A stretch of 64,000 nt of DNA from Methylophilaceae bacterium. GTDB taxonomy: Bacteria > Pseudomonadota > Gammaproteobacteria > Burkholderiales > Methylophilaceae. The notes under the pieces were generated by a model. It was not told where the DNA came from. It did no database searches and was given only the letters and a program-made list of their open reading frames with translations. A program made the translations under genes and the position numbers. Numbering within the stretch: position 1 is the first letter of the stretch; each line of letters opens with the position of its first letter. Of the stretch, positions 26,602 through 35,914 are shown piece by piece. The stretch spans positions 868,001 to 932,000 of the forward strand of contig JABFRO010000001.1 of NCBI GenBank assembly GCA_013141125.1, read 5' to 3'.

Positions 26602-28053
26602 TTAATAGAACAATTGTACTGGTGAGCAGTTATTACCGTACTTGGTACCCTTGGCCACTTCAATACCGATTGTGCAATTAGAACCACCAGCCGGATTCAG
26701 GAACAAACCGCGTGGCACATCGACACATCTAGCCGGATCACCACCACCCGGATTACCCAGAGCAGCCGCTATCGTTGGGATCAAAGCCTTACCAAAATCA
26801 TCGCCTAAATTGGCCACAAACGATTTCATTTCCATGACAAAGTTGTAATCACCCTTGATTGCAGTGTTACGGGCCATAGCCACATCGCCATTGCCTTCAG
26901 GGTGCACACCATCCACCTTGACAAAACGATAACCGGCATTGGCTGCCGATTCCGTACGCCAGTTGTTTTCAGCAGAAACCACACCAATACCATAATTACC
27001 TGCGGTATTAATGCCAGTCAGGCTGGTCTTGACGTTACCCGTGCCGGAACCTTCGCTGATGACCAGAGTGGGGATAGGATTAGGCAACACGGCAGGAAAT
27101 AACTGACCTTGTGAAGAACCGCTGGCACATGGGTTTTGCAGGAAGAAGGCATTGGAAGAAGCCTGAGTGCCGGAAGTGGCGACACGTTTGGCCAGATACA
27201 CTTTTTTATCCATACCGGCCGCACCCAGCAACGGTTGCCAATCGGTTTGATAACCACCACCCAACTGGGCGATAGAAATGTATTGCGCTCTGGTGATGTT
27301 AGGTGCTTTGGTCGGATCATAAGCGGCATCACCGGCATCGGCTAAAGCAACGCTGGCGTAAATACCTTGTGCCACTTGCAATTGGCGGTACAGGTTAGGT
27401 GTCACCACCAAACCAAAGGTTTGTGTGACGTTGGCATCGGCTTCAGCACCGGCGGCGGAAACATCTATGCCCCACAAAGCGGCTTCCACATCGGAGAAAC
27501 CACCGGCCGGTTTGGCAACAGCACCGTCAGGAGCAGAAACCGGGTTCACCTTGGCACAATTGGCTTCCACTGGAATATTGCCATAAGCGGTAGAAACATA
27601 AGTGCCGCTCACCGTACAAGCTACCGTACCCAGGTTTTTAACGCGGGACAAATTGGTAGGCATGGCGGTGCCATCCGGTGCTGTGCCGGTCAAATGAGGG
27701 GCATAAGCATTGAAAGAACCGCCATCCACGTTGTGATACATCACAGAAACCACACCACCGCGTTTGCAGGCATAGGCCATGATATTGCCCAGCGAACCAG
27801 GCTTGCCGGTACCTACTGTAGCGTTATTGGTAAAGATGTGTTGTGTGCCGGCATCGCAACCCAGAGCAAAACCGTCATAGATATTGAAAGTTGGGGCAGA
27901 AGCGCCGGTCAACCAGGTTTCTTGCAGATGTAAAGGATTGCTCACTGGCAGTGCGCGTGCAGCCACGATTTCAGCCTGGGTCACAGCAGCGGCAGCGGCT
28001 TGACCGGCCACCAGTACAGCGGCAACAGCCAGAACGATTTGTTTAATTTGCAT
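26602..28053 (-). CDS. Secreted eight-cysteine protein of unknown function
   Basis: A 483-residue protein from ATG at 28053, chosen because GGAG lies just upstream and a clean signal peptide follows (MQIKQIVLAVAAVLVAGQAA). A longer in-frame extension to 28161 has no signal. The mature part holds eight Cys (LGCD, YACK, VACT, ANCA, NPCA, ARCV, SNCT, NNCS), suggesting four disulfides. Stretches such as GKPGSLGNIMAYACKRGG, MYHNVDGGSFNAYAP and GGFSDVEAALWG faintly recall periplasmic phosphate-binding folds, but I do not recognise a family. It lies between a PEP-CTERM gene and a strong terminator; dsbC is encoded 1.5 kb away. Confidence 0.75.
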   Translation of the reverse strand: MQIKQIVLAVAAVLVAGQAAAAAVTQAEIVAARALPVSNPLHLQETWLTGASAPTFNIYDGFALGCDAGTQHIFTNNATVGTGKPGSLGNIMAYACKRGGVVSVMYHNVDGGSFNAYAPHLTGTAPDGTAMPTNLSRVKNLGTVACTVSGTYVSTAYGNIPVEANCAKVNPVSAPDGAVAKPAGGFSDVEAALWGIDVSAAGAEADANVTQTFGLVVTPNLYRQLQVAQGIYASVALADAGDAAYDPTKAPNITRAQYISIAQLGGGYQTDWQPLLGAAGMDKKVYLAKRVATSGTQASSNAFFLQNPCASGSSQGQLFPAVLPNPIPTLVISEGSGTGNVKTSLTGINTAGNYGIGVVSAENNWRTESAANAGYRFVKVDGVHPEGNGDVAMARNTAIKGDYNFVMEMKSFVANLGDDFGKALIPTIAAALGNPGGGDPARCVDVPRGLFLNPAGGSNCTIGIEVAKGTKYGNNCSPVQLFY

Positions 28054-28161
28054 GATAAAACTCCAAATAGTTAAATTTAGTCTCAAAAAAGACTGATTAA
28101 AGCGAAGGAATAACATTTGAGCAGGTTCACAGCAGCGCGAGCCGCTGTGAACCGCATTCAA

Positions 28162-28944
28162 TTAAGAACGACGACGTGCAACAAAGCCCAACAGACCCAG
28201 ACCGGCCAGCATCATGGCCCAGGTGTTGGCTTCAGGCACTACAGCAGCCGTATAAGTCAAGGCACCCGTAGTAGCCAGATTGAAAGCTGGGTTGATCGCG
28301 CCTACGCTCAACTTGGTGGTAGTGGCATTAAGGCCAGTAGCTCGAACGATGTTCCACACATTCAGATCAGTACCGATCAAACCGTTAGTATCGCCACCAG
28401 CACCACCAATTTTGCCGGAAGTACTATATGCAACACCTTTACCTGCATAAGCATTGCCACCAGTTACAGCATCGGCAAAGCTGGCACCGTCAGCTACAGT
28501 GCCATGGTTACCCAGCAGATTGCTGGCGGTGATGTAAAGGTCAAACGCAGTTTGCTGATTGCCCAATGGAGCATTGCCCGTCGTAGGCAAAACTGCAACA
28601 CCGGCTGTTGTAAAGATTGATTTGTCACCAGCCACTACACCACCCAGATTGTCACCGGCATACACGGCGTATTGGGTATTGGCAGCAGTAGCGGTATTCC
28701 AGAATGAAGTCCAGGCAGAAGCGTAATTGCCTGTGCTCAGATTCCAGCTGTTGTTGGTGGTTTGAGAGAAAGTATCTTTGTTGTAACCCAAGTCAAATGT
28801 GGCAGAAACACCGGCTGTAGTATCCAGCACAGTCAAAATCAGACTGGAATGGCCTGCTGGTGTAGCCAATTCCATAGCAGCGCTGGCTGACATGGAAGCG
28901 GTTAATGCGATTGCTGCAACGATGGCTTTCATTTTGAAGTTCAT
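28162..28944 (-). CDS. PEP-CTERM sorting-domain protein
   Basis: A 260-residue protein. The Sec signal (MNFKMKAIVAAIALTASMSASA) precedes a Ser/Thr/Ala/Gly-rich body with no catalytic motif, beginning MELATPAGHSSLILTVLDTT. A variant PEP-CTERM tail reads VPEANTWAMMLAGLGLLGF and ends ARRRS. VPEA in place of VPEP is tolerated in this signal class. The body composition suggests a structural surface or matrix component. It is followed after about 110 bp by the eight-cysteine protein gene on the same strand; the pair may be one transcript ending at the terminator at 26521. Confidence 0.85.
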   Translation of the reverse strand: MNFKMKAIVAAIALTASMSASAAMELATPAGHSSLILTVLDTTAGVSATFDLGYNKDTFSQTTNNSWNLSTGNYASAWTSFWNTATAANTQYAVYAGDNLGGVVAGDKSIFTTAGVAVLPTTGNAPLGNQQTAFDLYITASNLLGNHGTVADGASFADAVTGGNAYAGKGVAYSTSGKIGGAGGDTNGLIGTDLNVWNIVRATGLNATTTKLSVGAINPAFNLATTGALTYTAAVVPEANTWAMMLAGLGLLGFVARRRS

Positions 28945-29529
28945 TGTGTGTTTCCCTTGATAAAGATTAAATATAGAATTAAAGAAAGTGGGTGTTACTT
29001 TTACTAGTTACTTGCTTCTACTGCTTTACCCCTAATTACCTGAATTACGGTGTTACCTAAGCGCCGCTTCCGGTTCTCCCTAACAGTGAGTTGTCCGAAT
29101 CATCATTGCTGATGTTGCGACTGGGATCATCTTAAATTTCCAATGTGACGTTGCCATGTTGTGCCATAGCTCTTTCGGACTATGTCGCATCAAAATCACA
29201 TTGCTCTGTGAGCCGCTGCATATTGACGTGTAAATATGAAATAAAAATGAATGGTCTATAGACCGATAGATAGACCGTAGCAGATGTAGGGTGGGCAACG
29301 CCTTTTTGCCCACGCATTTGAGTAGCGGTTGCAGGATGGAAAATGCCCGGATTACCAGCCATTACCAACGGATATAGTGGAATGGTTGCGGGCTAACCCA
29401 CGCTAGCCGGCCAAATTTGTTCATACACGACGAGAATTTCCAGACAACAAGAACGCCTGGCCAATATTCACAATATTGCAACCTGCTCCAGCTAAAGTCT
29501 TTTTTTACTTTAATTTGGAGAACTACAAA
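28945..29529. other. 585-bp noncoding region between divergent genes, with clustered motif sites
   Basis: I see no gene here. It contains CGGACTAT at 29176-29183 and the 12-bp palindrome GGTCTATAGACC at 29253-29264. A pair ATAGACCG / ATAGACCG at 29258-29265 and 29270-29277 has the same 12-bp spacing as upstream of the PhoX-type gene. A 17-bp inverted repeat, CAATATT-cac-AATATTG, lies at 29462-29478, about 50 bp before the dsbC start. Promoters for both the PEP-CTERM gene and dsbC must lie here. Confidence 0.6.
29258..29277 (-). promoter_or_regulatory. Paired CGGTCTAT sites (12-bp spacing) in the PEP-CTERM/dsbC intergenic region
   Basis: Two copies of CGGTCTAT on the minus strand are separated exactly as at 9068-9087. 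The upstream copy is part of the palindrome GGTCTATAGACC. The repeated geometry supports binding of a dimeric regulator. LuxR/NarL-type proteins bind such short half-sites, and EpsA is encoded 1 kb away, but no direct link is shown. Confidence 0.45.
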
Positions 29530-30246
29530 ATGGCACTGTTAAACCGTCTTGCCGCCGCCGTACTAAGCACTCTGATTCCGTTGGCCGCATGGGCTGACAG
29601 CAATACCGATGCCATCAGGGCGCAACTTGAAAAAGTGAATCCGGGGATTAAAATCAGCAGTGTGACCTTGTCGCCGATAGCAAACCTTTATGAAGTGTTT
29701 GCCAATGGCCAAATTCTTTATGTCGATAAATCTGCCCAATATGTGTTGGCCGGTGCCCGACTGGTGGAAGTAAGCGGCAAGCGTAATCTCACCGAAGAAC
29801 GTTTGAGCGAGCTGACCACCATCCAGTTTGATACGTTGCCACTCAAGGATGCTATTACCATCAAAAAAGGCAACGGTGCCTATAAGTTTGCCGTGTTTTC
29901 CGACCCGGATTGCCCGTATTGCAAATCACTGGAGCAAGGTTTGGAAAAAACAGGCACAACTGACTATACCGCGTATATATTCCTGTTGCCGCTCAAGGAG
30001 CTGCACCCGGATGCAGCCGTAAAAGCGGAATCCATCTGGTGCGCCAAGGATAGAAATACGGCCTGGAATGACTGGATGATTAAAGGCACTGCGCCCGAGA
30101 AAGCCAGTTGTGAAAATCCGCTGGCGAACAATGAACAACTGGCTGGTAAACTTGGGGTGAGCAGCACACCAACAATTTATCTTCAGGATGGCAAACAAAC
30201 ACAAAGACCACAGGCCATTATTGCCGCCATCAAGGCCAAGCCATAA
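29530..30246 (+). CDS. dsbC: Thiol:disulfide interchange protein DsbC
   Basis: A 238-residue periplasmic disulfide isomerase. ATG at 29530 is preferred because TTTGGAG precedes it and it starts a normal signal peptide (MALLNRLAAAVLSTLIPLAAWA). The N-terminal dimerisation domain (IRAQLEKVNPGIKISSVTLS, YVLAGARLVEVS) leads through a linker helix to the thioredoxin fold. That fold carries the redox motif CPYC in FSDPDCPYCKSLEQGL and the cis-Pro loop SSTPTIYLQDG. A second Cys pair (WCAKD, ASCEN) is also typical of DsbC. It would help fold the cysteine-rich secreted proteins encoded nearby. It is convergent with epsA, with a 21-bp gap. Confidence 0.95.
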   Translation: MALLNRLAAAVLSTLIPLAAWADSNTDAIRAQLEKVNPGIKISSVTLSPIANLYEVFANGQILYVDKSAQYVLAGARLVEVSGKRNLTEERLSELTTIQFDTLPLKDAITIKKGNGAYKFAVFSDPDCPYCKSLEQGLEKTGTTDYTAYIFLLPLKELHPDAAVKAESIWCAKDRNTAWNDWMIKGTAPEKASCENPLANNEQLAGKLGVSSTPTIYLQDGKQTQRPQAIIAAIKAKP

Positions 30247-30267
30247 TTAGCAGACACTAATTCCGCT

Positions 30268-31098
30268 TTAAAATAAGCCCAACTCTTTGGCTTTTGAAGC
30301 GGCATTACTGCGGTTTTCCACGCCCAGTTTGCGCAAGATACTGTGTACCTGGTTTTTTACTGTCATTGGGCTGATGCCGAGAATAGCGGCGATCTCGGCA
30401 TTGGTTTTTCCCGCTTGCAGCCAGTTCAGCACTTCTTTTTCCCGTGCTGAAATCGGCCGCGCTACCAGAGCTGGTAAAGAACGGTTAGTCATGCCGGGGC
30501 GCACGTCTTTGGTAGTGCAGATACGTAGCAAAACCGCATGTAAATGTGGCACCAGCAATTCCAGCAGATAGGCATGTTTTGCACTCAATTGCCCGGGGAT
30601 GCGCGAAAAACTGAAAAAGCTAAGCACTTCTCCTGTCCTGCTGGCCAAGCCATGCGCCGCCATGTTTTTCAATTCGATTTGCTGCAAGGCACCCGGCGCT
30701 TCCACAAACGGAACATGATGATTGCCATAATCACCAACCCCCAGACCATCGGCAATGAAAATCGGTCTATGGTGGCTTTTCCATGCCGTAATACCACGCG
30801 TTATCAAGCCTTCTGCCGTTTTTGTGGCCTGTTGGATGTGCTGTTCAGTCACATAACGTGTGCTGATAAAGCTTTCAAAATGCAAGGATTGCTCATTTTC
30901 CGGGCGTATGCCGCACAGCAATACCTCATGCGGAAACAGATATTGAAACGAGCCCTGCAACCATGAAAAAAGTTGCTCGCGCTGATTAATGCGTAAAGAA
31001 GTTTCAAATAACTCAATAAACAAACCCGACTCTTCTGTGGTAAGCCCTTCTGAATAGCTTGTCATACATTCTTGTCGGCTGTTGTTTATCACATTCAA
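30268..31098 (-). CDS. epsA: EpsA-type LuxR-family regulator (PEP-CTERM/exopolysaccharide-associated)
   Basis: A 276-residue protein. The N-terminal 200 residues form a sensor-like domain with no known ligand (REQLFSWLQGSFQYLFPHEV, LLELLVPHLHAVLLRI). The C-terminal GerE helix-turn-helix starts around residue 212: ISAREKEVLNWLQAGKTNAE, then GISPMTVKNQVHSILRKLGV. This architecture matches EpsA, the regulator associated with XrtB exosortase and exopolysaccharide loci in betaproteobacteria. No exopolysaccharide genes are in this window, so it acts at a distance or on the PEP-CTERM genes here (inference). The start could also be the internal MTSYSEGLTTE about 11 codons in. Confidence 0.8.
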   Translation of the reverse strand: MNVINNSRQECMTSYSEGLTTEESGLFIELFETSLRINQREQLFSWLQGSFQYLFPHEVLLCGIRPENEQSLHFESFISTRYVTEQHIQQATKTAEGLITRGITAWKSHHRPIFIADGLGVGDYGNHHVPFVEAPGALQQIELKNMAAHGLASRTGEVLSFFSFSRIPGQLSAKHAYLLELLVPHLHAVLLRICTTKDVRPGMTNRSLPALVARPISAREKEVLNWLQAGKTNAEIAAILGISPMTVKNQVHSILRKLGVENRSNAASKAKELGLF

Positions 31099-31134
31099 TG
31101 TACAAAGTTTTTATGACGCAGTGATGAAAGATTT

Positions 31135-31875
31135 ATGACGAACCTCTCGATTCAGATCATTTGCAGCTTTCTTCACATTGTCATGCTGGCATGTTATCGT
31201 TTAATCATGCTACTACCCTGCCCCGTTATCCAGAATCTGCTCTTGGCCATGGCTTTCAGCTTGCCGATTGGCGCGCAAGCCGATATTTATATGCAGGAAG
31301 ATACCGAAAATGAAATACGCCTCACCAATCTGCCGCCTGAATCAGGCGCAGCACATAGCGCCGATGGCCGTCATTCGCGCTATGTGCTGCTGATAAAAGA
31401 TGAATTGGTGATGGCTAAAACCAGTGCAAAGGCTTTAAAAGCTTATAGCACCCCAAGTAAATCCGGCATGAGTTTCGTCGATGTGGTGGCGAAGGCGGCA
31501 CAGCAAACCTCGGTGGAAGCGGCACTGCTGCACGCGGTTATTCGTGTTGAATCCAATTACAATCCCAGAGCCGTTTCCGCCAAGGGTGCGCGCGGTTTAA
31601 TGCAGTTAATGCCGGATACGGCAAAACGTTTTAATGTCAGCAATGCGTTTGATCCCGCACAAAATGTGCTGGCAGGTGCGCAATATTTGCGCGAATTGCT
31701 GACCTTATTCAAAGGCAATACATCACTGGTGTTAGCCGCCTATAACGCCGGCCCCAATGCAGTGGTTAAATATGGATCTCGCATTCCGCCCTTTGCCGAA
31801 ACCCTGCAATACGTTCCCAAGGTGTTGCGCCTGTATCAGCAGCTAGGCTCGGATATCAGGCTGGAATTGAGGTGA
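31135..31875 (+). CDS. Lytic transglycosylase (SLT domain)
   Basis: A 246-residue protein (or about 222 if it starts at ATG 31207, which gives a cleaner signal, LLPCPVIQNLLLAMAFSLPI, cleaved near AQADI). A short DUF4124-like region, MQEDTENEIRLTNLPP, precedes the Slt domain. Its catalytic Glu is in AVIRVESNYNPRAVS, followed by GARGLMQLMPDTAKRF and the LAAYNAGPNAVVKYG motif. It cleaves peptidoglycan to the 1,6-anhydro product in the periplasm. Being next to secretion operons, it could make room for a cell-wall-spanning machine, a common partnership (inference). Confidence 0.9.
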   Translation: MTNLSIQIICSFLHIVMLACYRLIMLLPCPVIQNLLLAMAFSLPIGAQADIYMQEDTENEIRLTNLPPESGAAHSADGRHSRYVLLIKDELVMAKTSAKALKAYSTPSKSGMSFVDVVAKAAQQTSVEAALLHAVIRVESNYNPRAVSAKGARGLMQLMPDTAKRFNVSNAFDPAQNVLAGAQYLRELLTLFKGNTSLVLAAYNAGPNAVVKYGSRIPPFAETLQYVPKVLRLYQQLGSDIRLELR

Positions 31876-31901
31876 TGGTATTAGCCCGGAAGGTTTGGGA
31901 T

Positions 31902-32222
31902 TTAGAATTTACCAATAAATAATCGGGAATTACGAGCGCGGCGAAAAGCCACATAACCCATCAGGCCCAATCCACCCAACACCATGGCTGCAGCGTTTGA
32001 TTCCGGCACAAGCGTGATTTGCGCTGCATCCTCAATTTTGTTCCCAACGTTTACGTTCAAAGCGGAAGCTTTAACTGTTGCGCTGCCTGCAGATTGATGA
32101 GCCGCATGATAGCCGCCAAACGCAAGCCTGATATTATCTGTAATGTTGTCTGTCATGGCGTAAGCACTACCCGCTACGAATAACACCAGTGTGGTGCAGG
32201 CCAGTAATTTTGAAAGACGCAT
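31902..32222 (-). CDS. Small PEP-CTERM protein
   Basis: A 106-residue protein: a signal peptide (MRLSKLLACTTLVLFVAGSAYA), a very short body of about 50 residues (ITDNIRLAFGGYHAAHQSAG), then a PEP-CTERM-like tail, VPESNAAAMVLGGLGLMGY, with a basic end (FRRARNSR). The Pro at the third position of the motif is replaced by Ser, and ten residues follow the basic cluster, which is unusual. It may be a diverged or decaying member. It is convergent with the lytic transglycosylase. A CGGACTAT site lies about 150 bp upstream. Confidence 0.7.
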   Translation of the reverse strand: MRLSKLLACTTLVLFVAGSAYAMTDNITDNIRLAFGGYHAAHQSAGSATVKASALNVNVGNKIEDAAQITLVPESNAAAMVLGGLGLMGYVAFRRARNSRLFIGKF

Positions 32223-32604
32223 GGTTTACGTATCCTCATCAAGATAATTGGAAAACAGGCCGCTCAACCACATATTTCGATTCACACATTATGGTTCGGC
32301 TTGAACTCGAGATAACCAGCTTCACAATTTAATCCGAAATTGTGACAAGTGAATGTGACTTTCTAGTTCTTTCGGACTATGCAACTCAAAAATTACGCAC
32401 TACAGCCCTGATTACCGACAAGTTGCCCAGCAAAATGGATTAGGCATTATTGGGCACCTCTACTAATCCACATTCCGAGAAGTCCCCATAGCTTAATTTC
32501 CACATGCCATCTCCCGTCTATTTGTAACAATTGTGTCACAATTACCACATACACTTGGTAAGCATAACTATTATGCTGATTTTATCTAACAGAAAGGCAA
32601 GCGC
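32223..32604. other. 382-bp noncoding region upstream of the type II secretion operon
   Basis: No gene is seen. CGGACTAT is at 32373-32380, preceded by TTCTTT exactly like the site at 29176. The direct repeat TGTGAC occurs twice near 32341-32359. A perfect 15-bp palindrome, AATTGTGTCACAATT, at 32529-32543 lies about 60 bp before gspG and is a candidate operator for that operon. Promoter elements cannot be assigned with confidence. Confidence 0.55.
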
Positions 32605-33042
32605 ATGACCAAGCAGCTAAATAGCTCCAAAGTAAACCTTAGGCAAAACGGCTTCACCCTGCTCGAATTGCTGGTGGTGATGGTCATTATTGGCTTGCTG
32701 GTGGGTTATGTAGGCCCAAAATATTTTGCGCAAATTGGTAAATCTGAAATCAAGGCCACGCGCGCGCAGATTGATGCGCTGGAAAAGGTGCTGGATCAAT
32801 ACCGTCTGGATACCGGCCATTATCCGTCTACCGAACAGGGCTTGGCTTCACTGAATAGCAAGCCCGCCAATGACCCCAAATGGTCCGGGCCTTATCTCAA
32901 GAAAACTTTACCTCTGGATCCCTGGGGCAATGCTTATCAATACAAATCGCCCGGCGAACATGGAGAATATGATCTGTTTTCTTTTGGCAAGGATGGTCAG
33001 CCGGGTGGCGTGGATGAAATGGCTGACATTGTCAGCTGGTAA
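32605..33042 (+). CDS. gspG: Major pseudopilin GspG
   Basis: A 145-residue protein. The prepilin leader MTKQLNSSKVNLRQNG is cleaved at G|FTLLELLVVMVIIGLLV, with Glu at +5. The C-terminal part has the GspG signature WSGPYLKKTLPLDPWGNAYQY and the calcium-site region FSFGKDGQPGG. It forms the pseudopilus that pushes substrates through the secretin. It is the first gene of the operon; gspF follows two bases after its stop. ATG at 32605 has AGAAAGG just upstream. Confidence 0.95.
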   Translation: MTKQLNSSKVNLRQNGFTLLELLVVMVIIGLLVGYVGPKYFAQIGKSEIKATRAQIDALEKVLDQYRLDTGHYPSTEQGLASLNSKPANDPKWSGPYLKKTLPLDPWGNAYQYKSPGEHGEYDLFSFGKDGQPGGVDEMADIVSW

Positions 33043-33044
33043 CC

Positions 33045-34232
33045 ATGCTTTACGATATTAGCGTTTTGCGCGGCAAGGAATATTCCTCTTTGCGGCTGGA
33101 TGCCATCAATGAACAGATGGCGCTTAATCACGCCAAATCTCTGGGCTATACCGTTTTTTCTGCCAAAGCCGTTGCCGATAGCCGTTTCAAATGGCTCGCC
33201 CGGCGCGAGCGTTTCCCTTTGATGTTGTTCAGCCAGGAAATGCTGGCCTTGCTGGAAGCCGGTTTGAATCTGATGGAAGCGCTGGAAGCGCTGGCAGAAA
33301 AAGAACAACGCCCGGAAATCAGGCAGACTTTGCAGGGTTTGTTGCGCTTGCTGAGTGAAGGGCAACCGCTGTCTGCGGCCATGGAATCCTTTCCGCGTGC
33401 GTTTCCGCCGCTGTATGTTGCCGCCTTGCGCGCCAGTGAAAAAACCGGCGGTATGCCGGAATCACTGAAGCGTTACATTGCTTATCAAAGCCAGGTGGAT
33501 CAGGTCAAAAAGAAAGTCATTTCCGCATCCATTTATCCTTCCATGCTGCTGATTGTGGGTGGTTTGGTGGTGCTGTTTCTGATTGGCTACGTGGTACCGA
33601 AATTTGCCCATATTTATGATGATATGGGCGGAGATTTACCTTTTTTATCGCAACTGTTGCTGGCATTGGGCGGTTTTATTGAAAGCCATGGCGTGGCACT
33701 GTTGATAGGTGCCGCTGTTTTTATGAGCAGTTTTATCTTTTTGCTCAGCCTCAAAACCGTGCGTGCAAATTTGTTGGAGCTGATTTGGCGTATTCCGGCA
33801 GTGGGCGAGCGTATGCGCATTTATCAGCTTTCGCGCTTTTATCGCTCACTGGGCATGTTGCTGATTGCCGGTATTCCTATTCTGAATGCGATGAAAATGG
33901 TCTCGGGTTTGCTGGCGCCTGCCATGCGCATCCGCTTGCAGGCAGCTTCCGAGCAAGTGCGTCAGGGGCAGACTATATCTGCGGCCATGGAACTCAATGC
34001 GCTATCTACGCCTGTTGCATTAAGGATGCTTAGAGTAGGCGAACGCAGTGGCATGATGGGCGAAATGATGGAGCGCATTGCCAGCTTTTACGACGAAGAA
34101 ACCGCGCGCTGGATAGACTGGTTTACCAAATTGTTCGAGCCGCTGTTGATGCTGGCCATAGGCTGCGTTATCGGGCTGGTGGTGCTGATGCTGTATATGC
34201 CTATTTTTGATCTGGCCGGGAGCATCCAGTGA
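33045..34232 (+). CDS. gspF: Type II secretion inner-membrane platform protein GspF
   Basis: A 395-residue polytopic membrane protein with the two repeated GspF/PilC domains. Domain 1 is around FSQEMLALLEAGLNLMEAL with ALRASEKTGGMPESL; domain 2 is around YRSLGMLLIAGIPILNAMKM with MLRVGERSGMMGEMM. Three hydrophobic segments sit in the expected places (LLIVGGLVVLFLIGYVVP; a second at LLIGAAVFMSSFIFLLSL; and the C-terminal LMLAIGCVIGLVVLMLY). It couples the GspE ATPase to pseudopilus assembly. It overlaps gspE by 4 bases. Confidence 0.95.
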   Translation: MLYDISVLRGKEYSSLRLDAINEQMALNHAKSLGYTVFSAKAVADSRFKWLARRERFPLMLFSQEMLALLEAGLNLMEALEALAEKEQRPEIRQTLQGLLRLLSEGQPLSAAMESFPRAFPPLYVAALRASEKTGGMPESLKRYIAYQSQVDQVKKKVISASIYPSMLLIVGGLVVLFLIGYVVPKFAHIYDDMGGDLPFLSQLLLALGGFIESHGVALLIGAAVFMSSFIFLLSLKTVRANLLELIWRIPAVGERMRIYQLSRFYRSLGMLLIAGIPILNAMKMVSGLLAPAMRIRLQAASEQVRQGQTISAAMELNALSTPVALRMLRVGERSGMMGEMMERIASFYDEETARWIDWFTKLFEPLLMLAIGCVIGLVVLMLYMPIFDLAGSIQ

Positions 34233-35914
34233 AGTCTGAAATTTCGGCACAAGCTATACAGCAGGCACGCGAATTGGCGCTGCAATCGCGCCGCCGCTTG
34301 ATAGAAGTGCTGGCCGATCAAAGCGGCCTGGCACAGGCCGATTTTCTCGGTGCATTGGGTGCCGCCTTTCAATATGCAACGCTGGATAATGCCGCGCTAT
34401 ATGCGCTGAAAACAGATTTTGAGGCGCTGGGTTTTGCCGAAGCCTATCAGCGTGAATGTATTCCTTTGCGCACTGAAAACGGCAGTCTGCTGATCGCCTT
34501 TGCCGACCCGTTTACTGATGACCTGGCGAATTATTTGCTGGAAAAAGTGCGCGAGCCGTTTGCTTTGCGCCTGGGGCACTACGCCGATGTGGCAGCCTTT
34601 TTGTCGCGCTTTGAGGAAACACTCAATGCCATGGACAAGGTGTTGGATACACAGGATGCCGCCCATAAGCAATTGGGTGATGAAGCGTCGCACGGCATTG
34701 AACAGCTGTCCTTGAGCAGTATTTCTGCCGATAGCAGCCCGGTGATACGGCTGGTGAATTCCACCTTGTACGATGCCATGAAAATCGGTGCCAGCGATAT
34801 TCATCTGGAAACCACCGGTGCCGGGCTGGCCTTAAAATACCGCATAGACGGCGTGCTGGATACGGTAGGCGCGATTCAGGGGGCGGAGATGGCGGAGCAG
34901 GTAATTTCGCGCATCAAAGTGATGGCCGAGCTGGATATTGCCGAACGTCGCATCCCGCAGGATGGCCGTTTCAAGGTGCATATTCAGAACCGTGAAGTGG
35001 ATTTGCGTGTGTCCATCATGCCCAGCGTGTTTGGCGAAGATGCGGTATTGCGCATACTCGACCGCAAGGCGCTGACCGAACAATCCAAGGGGCTGACGCT
35101 GGAACATATAGGCATAGATGTGCTGACGCGCACCCAGTTTCGTGCTCTGGCGCGCGAGCCTTACGGCATGGTGCTGGTGACGGGGCCTACCGGTAGCGGC
35201 AAAACAACTACTCTGTATGCGGCGATTTCGGAAGTAAACACCGGCAAGGACAAGATTATTACCATTGAAGACCCAGTGGAATATCACTTGCCAGGTGTGC
35301 TGCAAATCCCCGTCAACGAGAAAAAAGGGCTGACCTTTGCACGCGGCTTGCGCTCCATACTGCGTCACGACCCGGACAAGATTATGGTGGGTGAAATCCG
35401 CGATTCAGAAACCGCGCAAATCGCCGTGCAGGCCGCGCTTACCGGGCATCTGGTTTTTACTACCGTGCATGCCAACAATGTGTTTGATGTAATTGGCCGT
35501 TTTATCAATATGGAAGTCGATACCTACAGCTTTGTGTCTGCGCTCAACGGCATACTGGCGCAACGCCTGGTGCGTTTGAATTGCACGCATTGCGCGGTAG
35601 CGGATCATCCCTCGCCTGAATTATTGGCTGAATCGGCCATCAGCATTGAGGCCGCCAGTGGCATGAAATTTTTAAAAGGGCTGGGTTGCGGTCAATGCCG
35701 TGGCAGCGGTTATAAAGGGCGCATGGCGGTGGCTGAATTATTGATACTGGATGATGAAATCCGCGAAATGATAGTAGCGCGTGCGCCTATACGCCAACTC
35801 AAGGATACGGCGCAGCGCAAAGGCCTGCGCTTATTGCGTGAAACCGCGATTGAAGCCGTGGCCAACGGCAAAACTACACTGGAAGAGATTAATCGTGTCA
35901 CTTTCATTGCTTGA
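34229..35914 (+). CDS. gspE: Type II secretion ATPase GspE
   Basis: A 561-residue hexameric ATPase. The N-terminal T2SSE_N domain (about residues 1-130) is followed by the nucleotide-binding core with Walker A GPTGSGKT at 319-326, the Asp box (IITIEDPVEYHLPG), Walker B IMVGEIRD and the His box TTVHANN. A tetracysteine zinc site follows (CTHC ... CGQC). It powers pseudopilus extension. ATG at 34229 overlaps the gspF stop (GTGA region), indicating coupling. It is a full-length, intact member. Confidence 0.96.
   Translation: MKSEISAQAIQQARELALQSRRRLIEVLADQSGLAQADFLGALGAAFQYATLDNAALYALKTDFEALGFAEAYQRECIPLRTENGSLLIAFADPFTDDLANYLLEKVREPFALRLGHYADVAAFLSRFEETLNAMDKVLDTQDAAHKQLGDEASHGIEQLSLSSISADSSPVIRLVNSTLYDAMKIGASDIHLETTGAGLALKYRIDGVLDTVGAIQGAEMAEQVISRIKVMAELDIAERRIPQDGRFKVHIQNREVDLRVSIMPSVFGEDAVLRILDRKALTEQSKGLTLEHIGIDVLTRTQFRALAREPYGMVLVTGPTGSGKTTTLYAAISEVNTGKDKIITIEDPVEYHLPGVLQIPVNEKKGLTFARGLRSILRHDPDKIMVGEIRDSETAQIAVQAALTGHLVFTTVHANNVFDVIGRFINMEVDTYSFVSALNGILAQRLVRLNCTHCAVADHPSPELLAESAISIEAASGMKFLKGLGCGQCRGSGYKGRMAVAELLILDDEIREMIVARAPIRQLKDTAQRKGLRLLRETAIEAVANGKTTLEEINRVTFIA

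Noticed and set aside
30766-30773. CGGTCTAT copy inside the epsA coding region
   Set aside because: It lies within codons of a conserved protein and is expected by chance; it was not counted as an operator.
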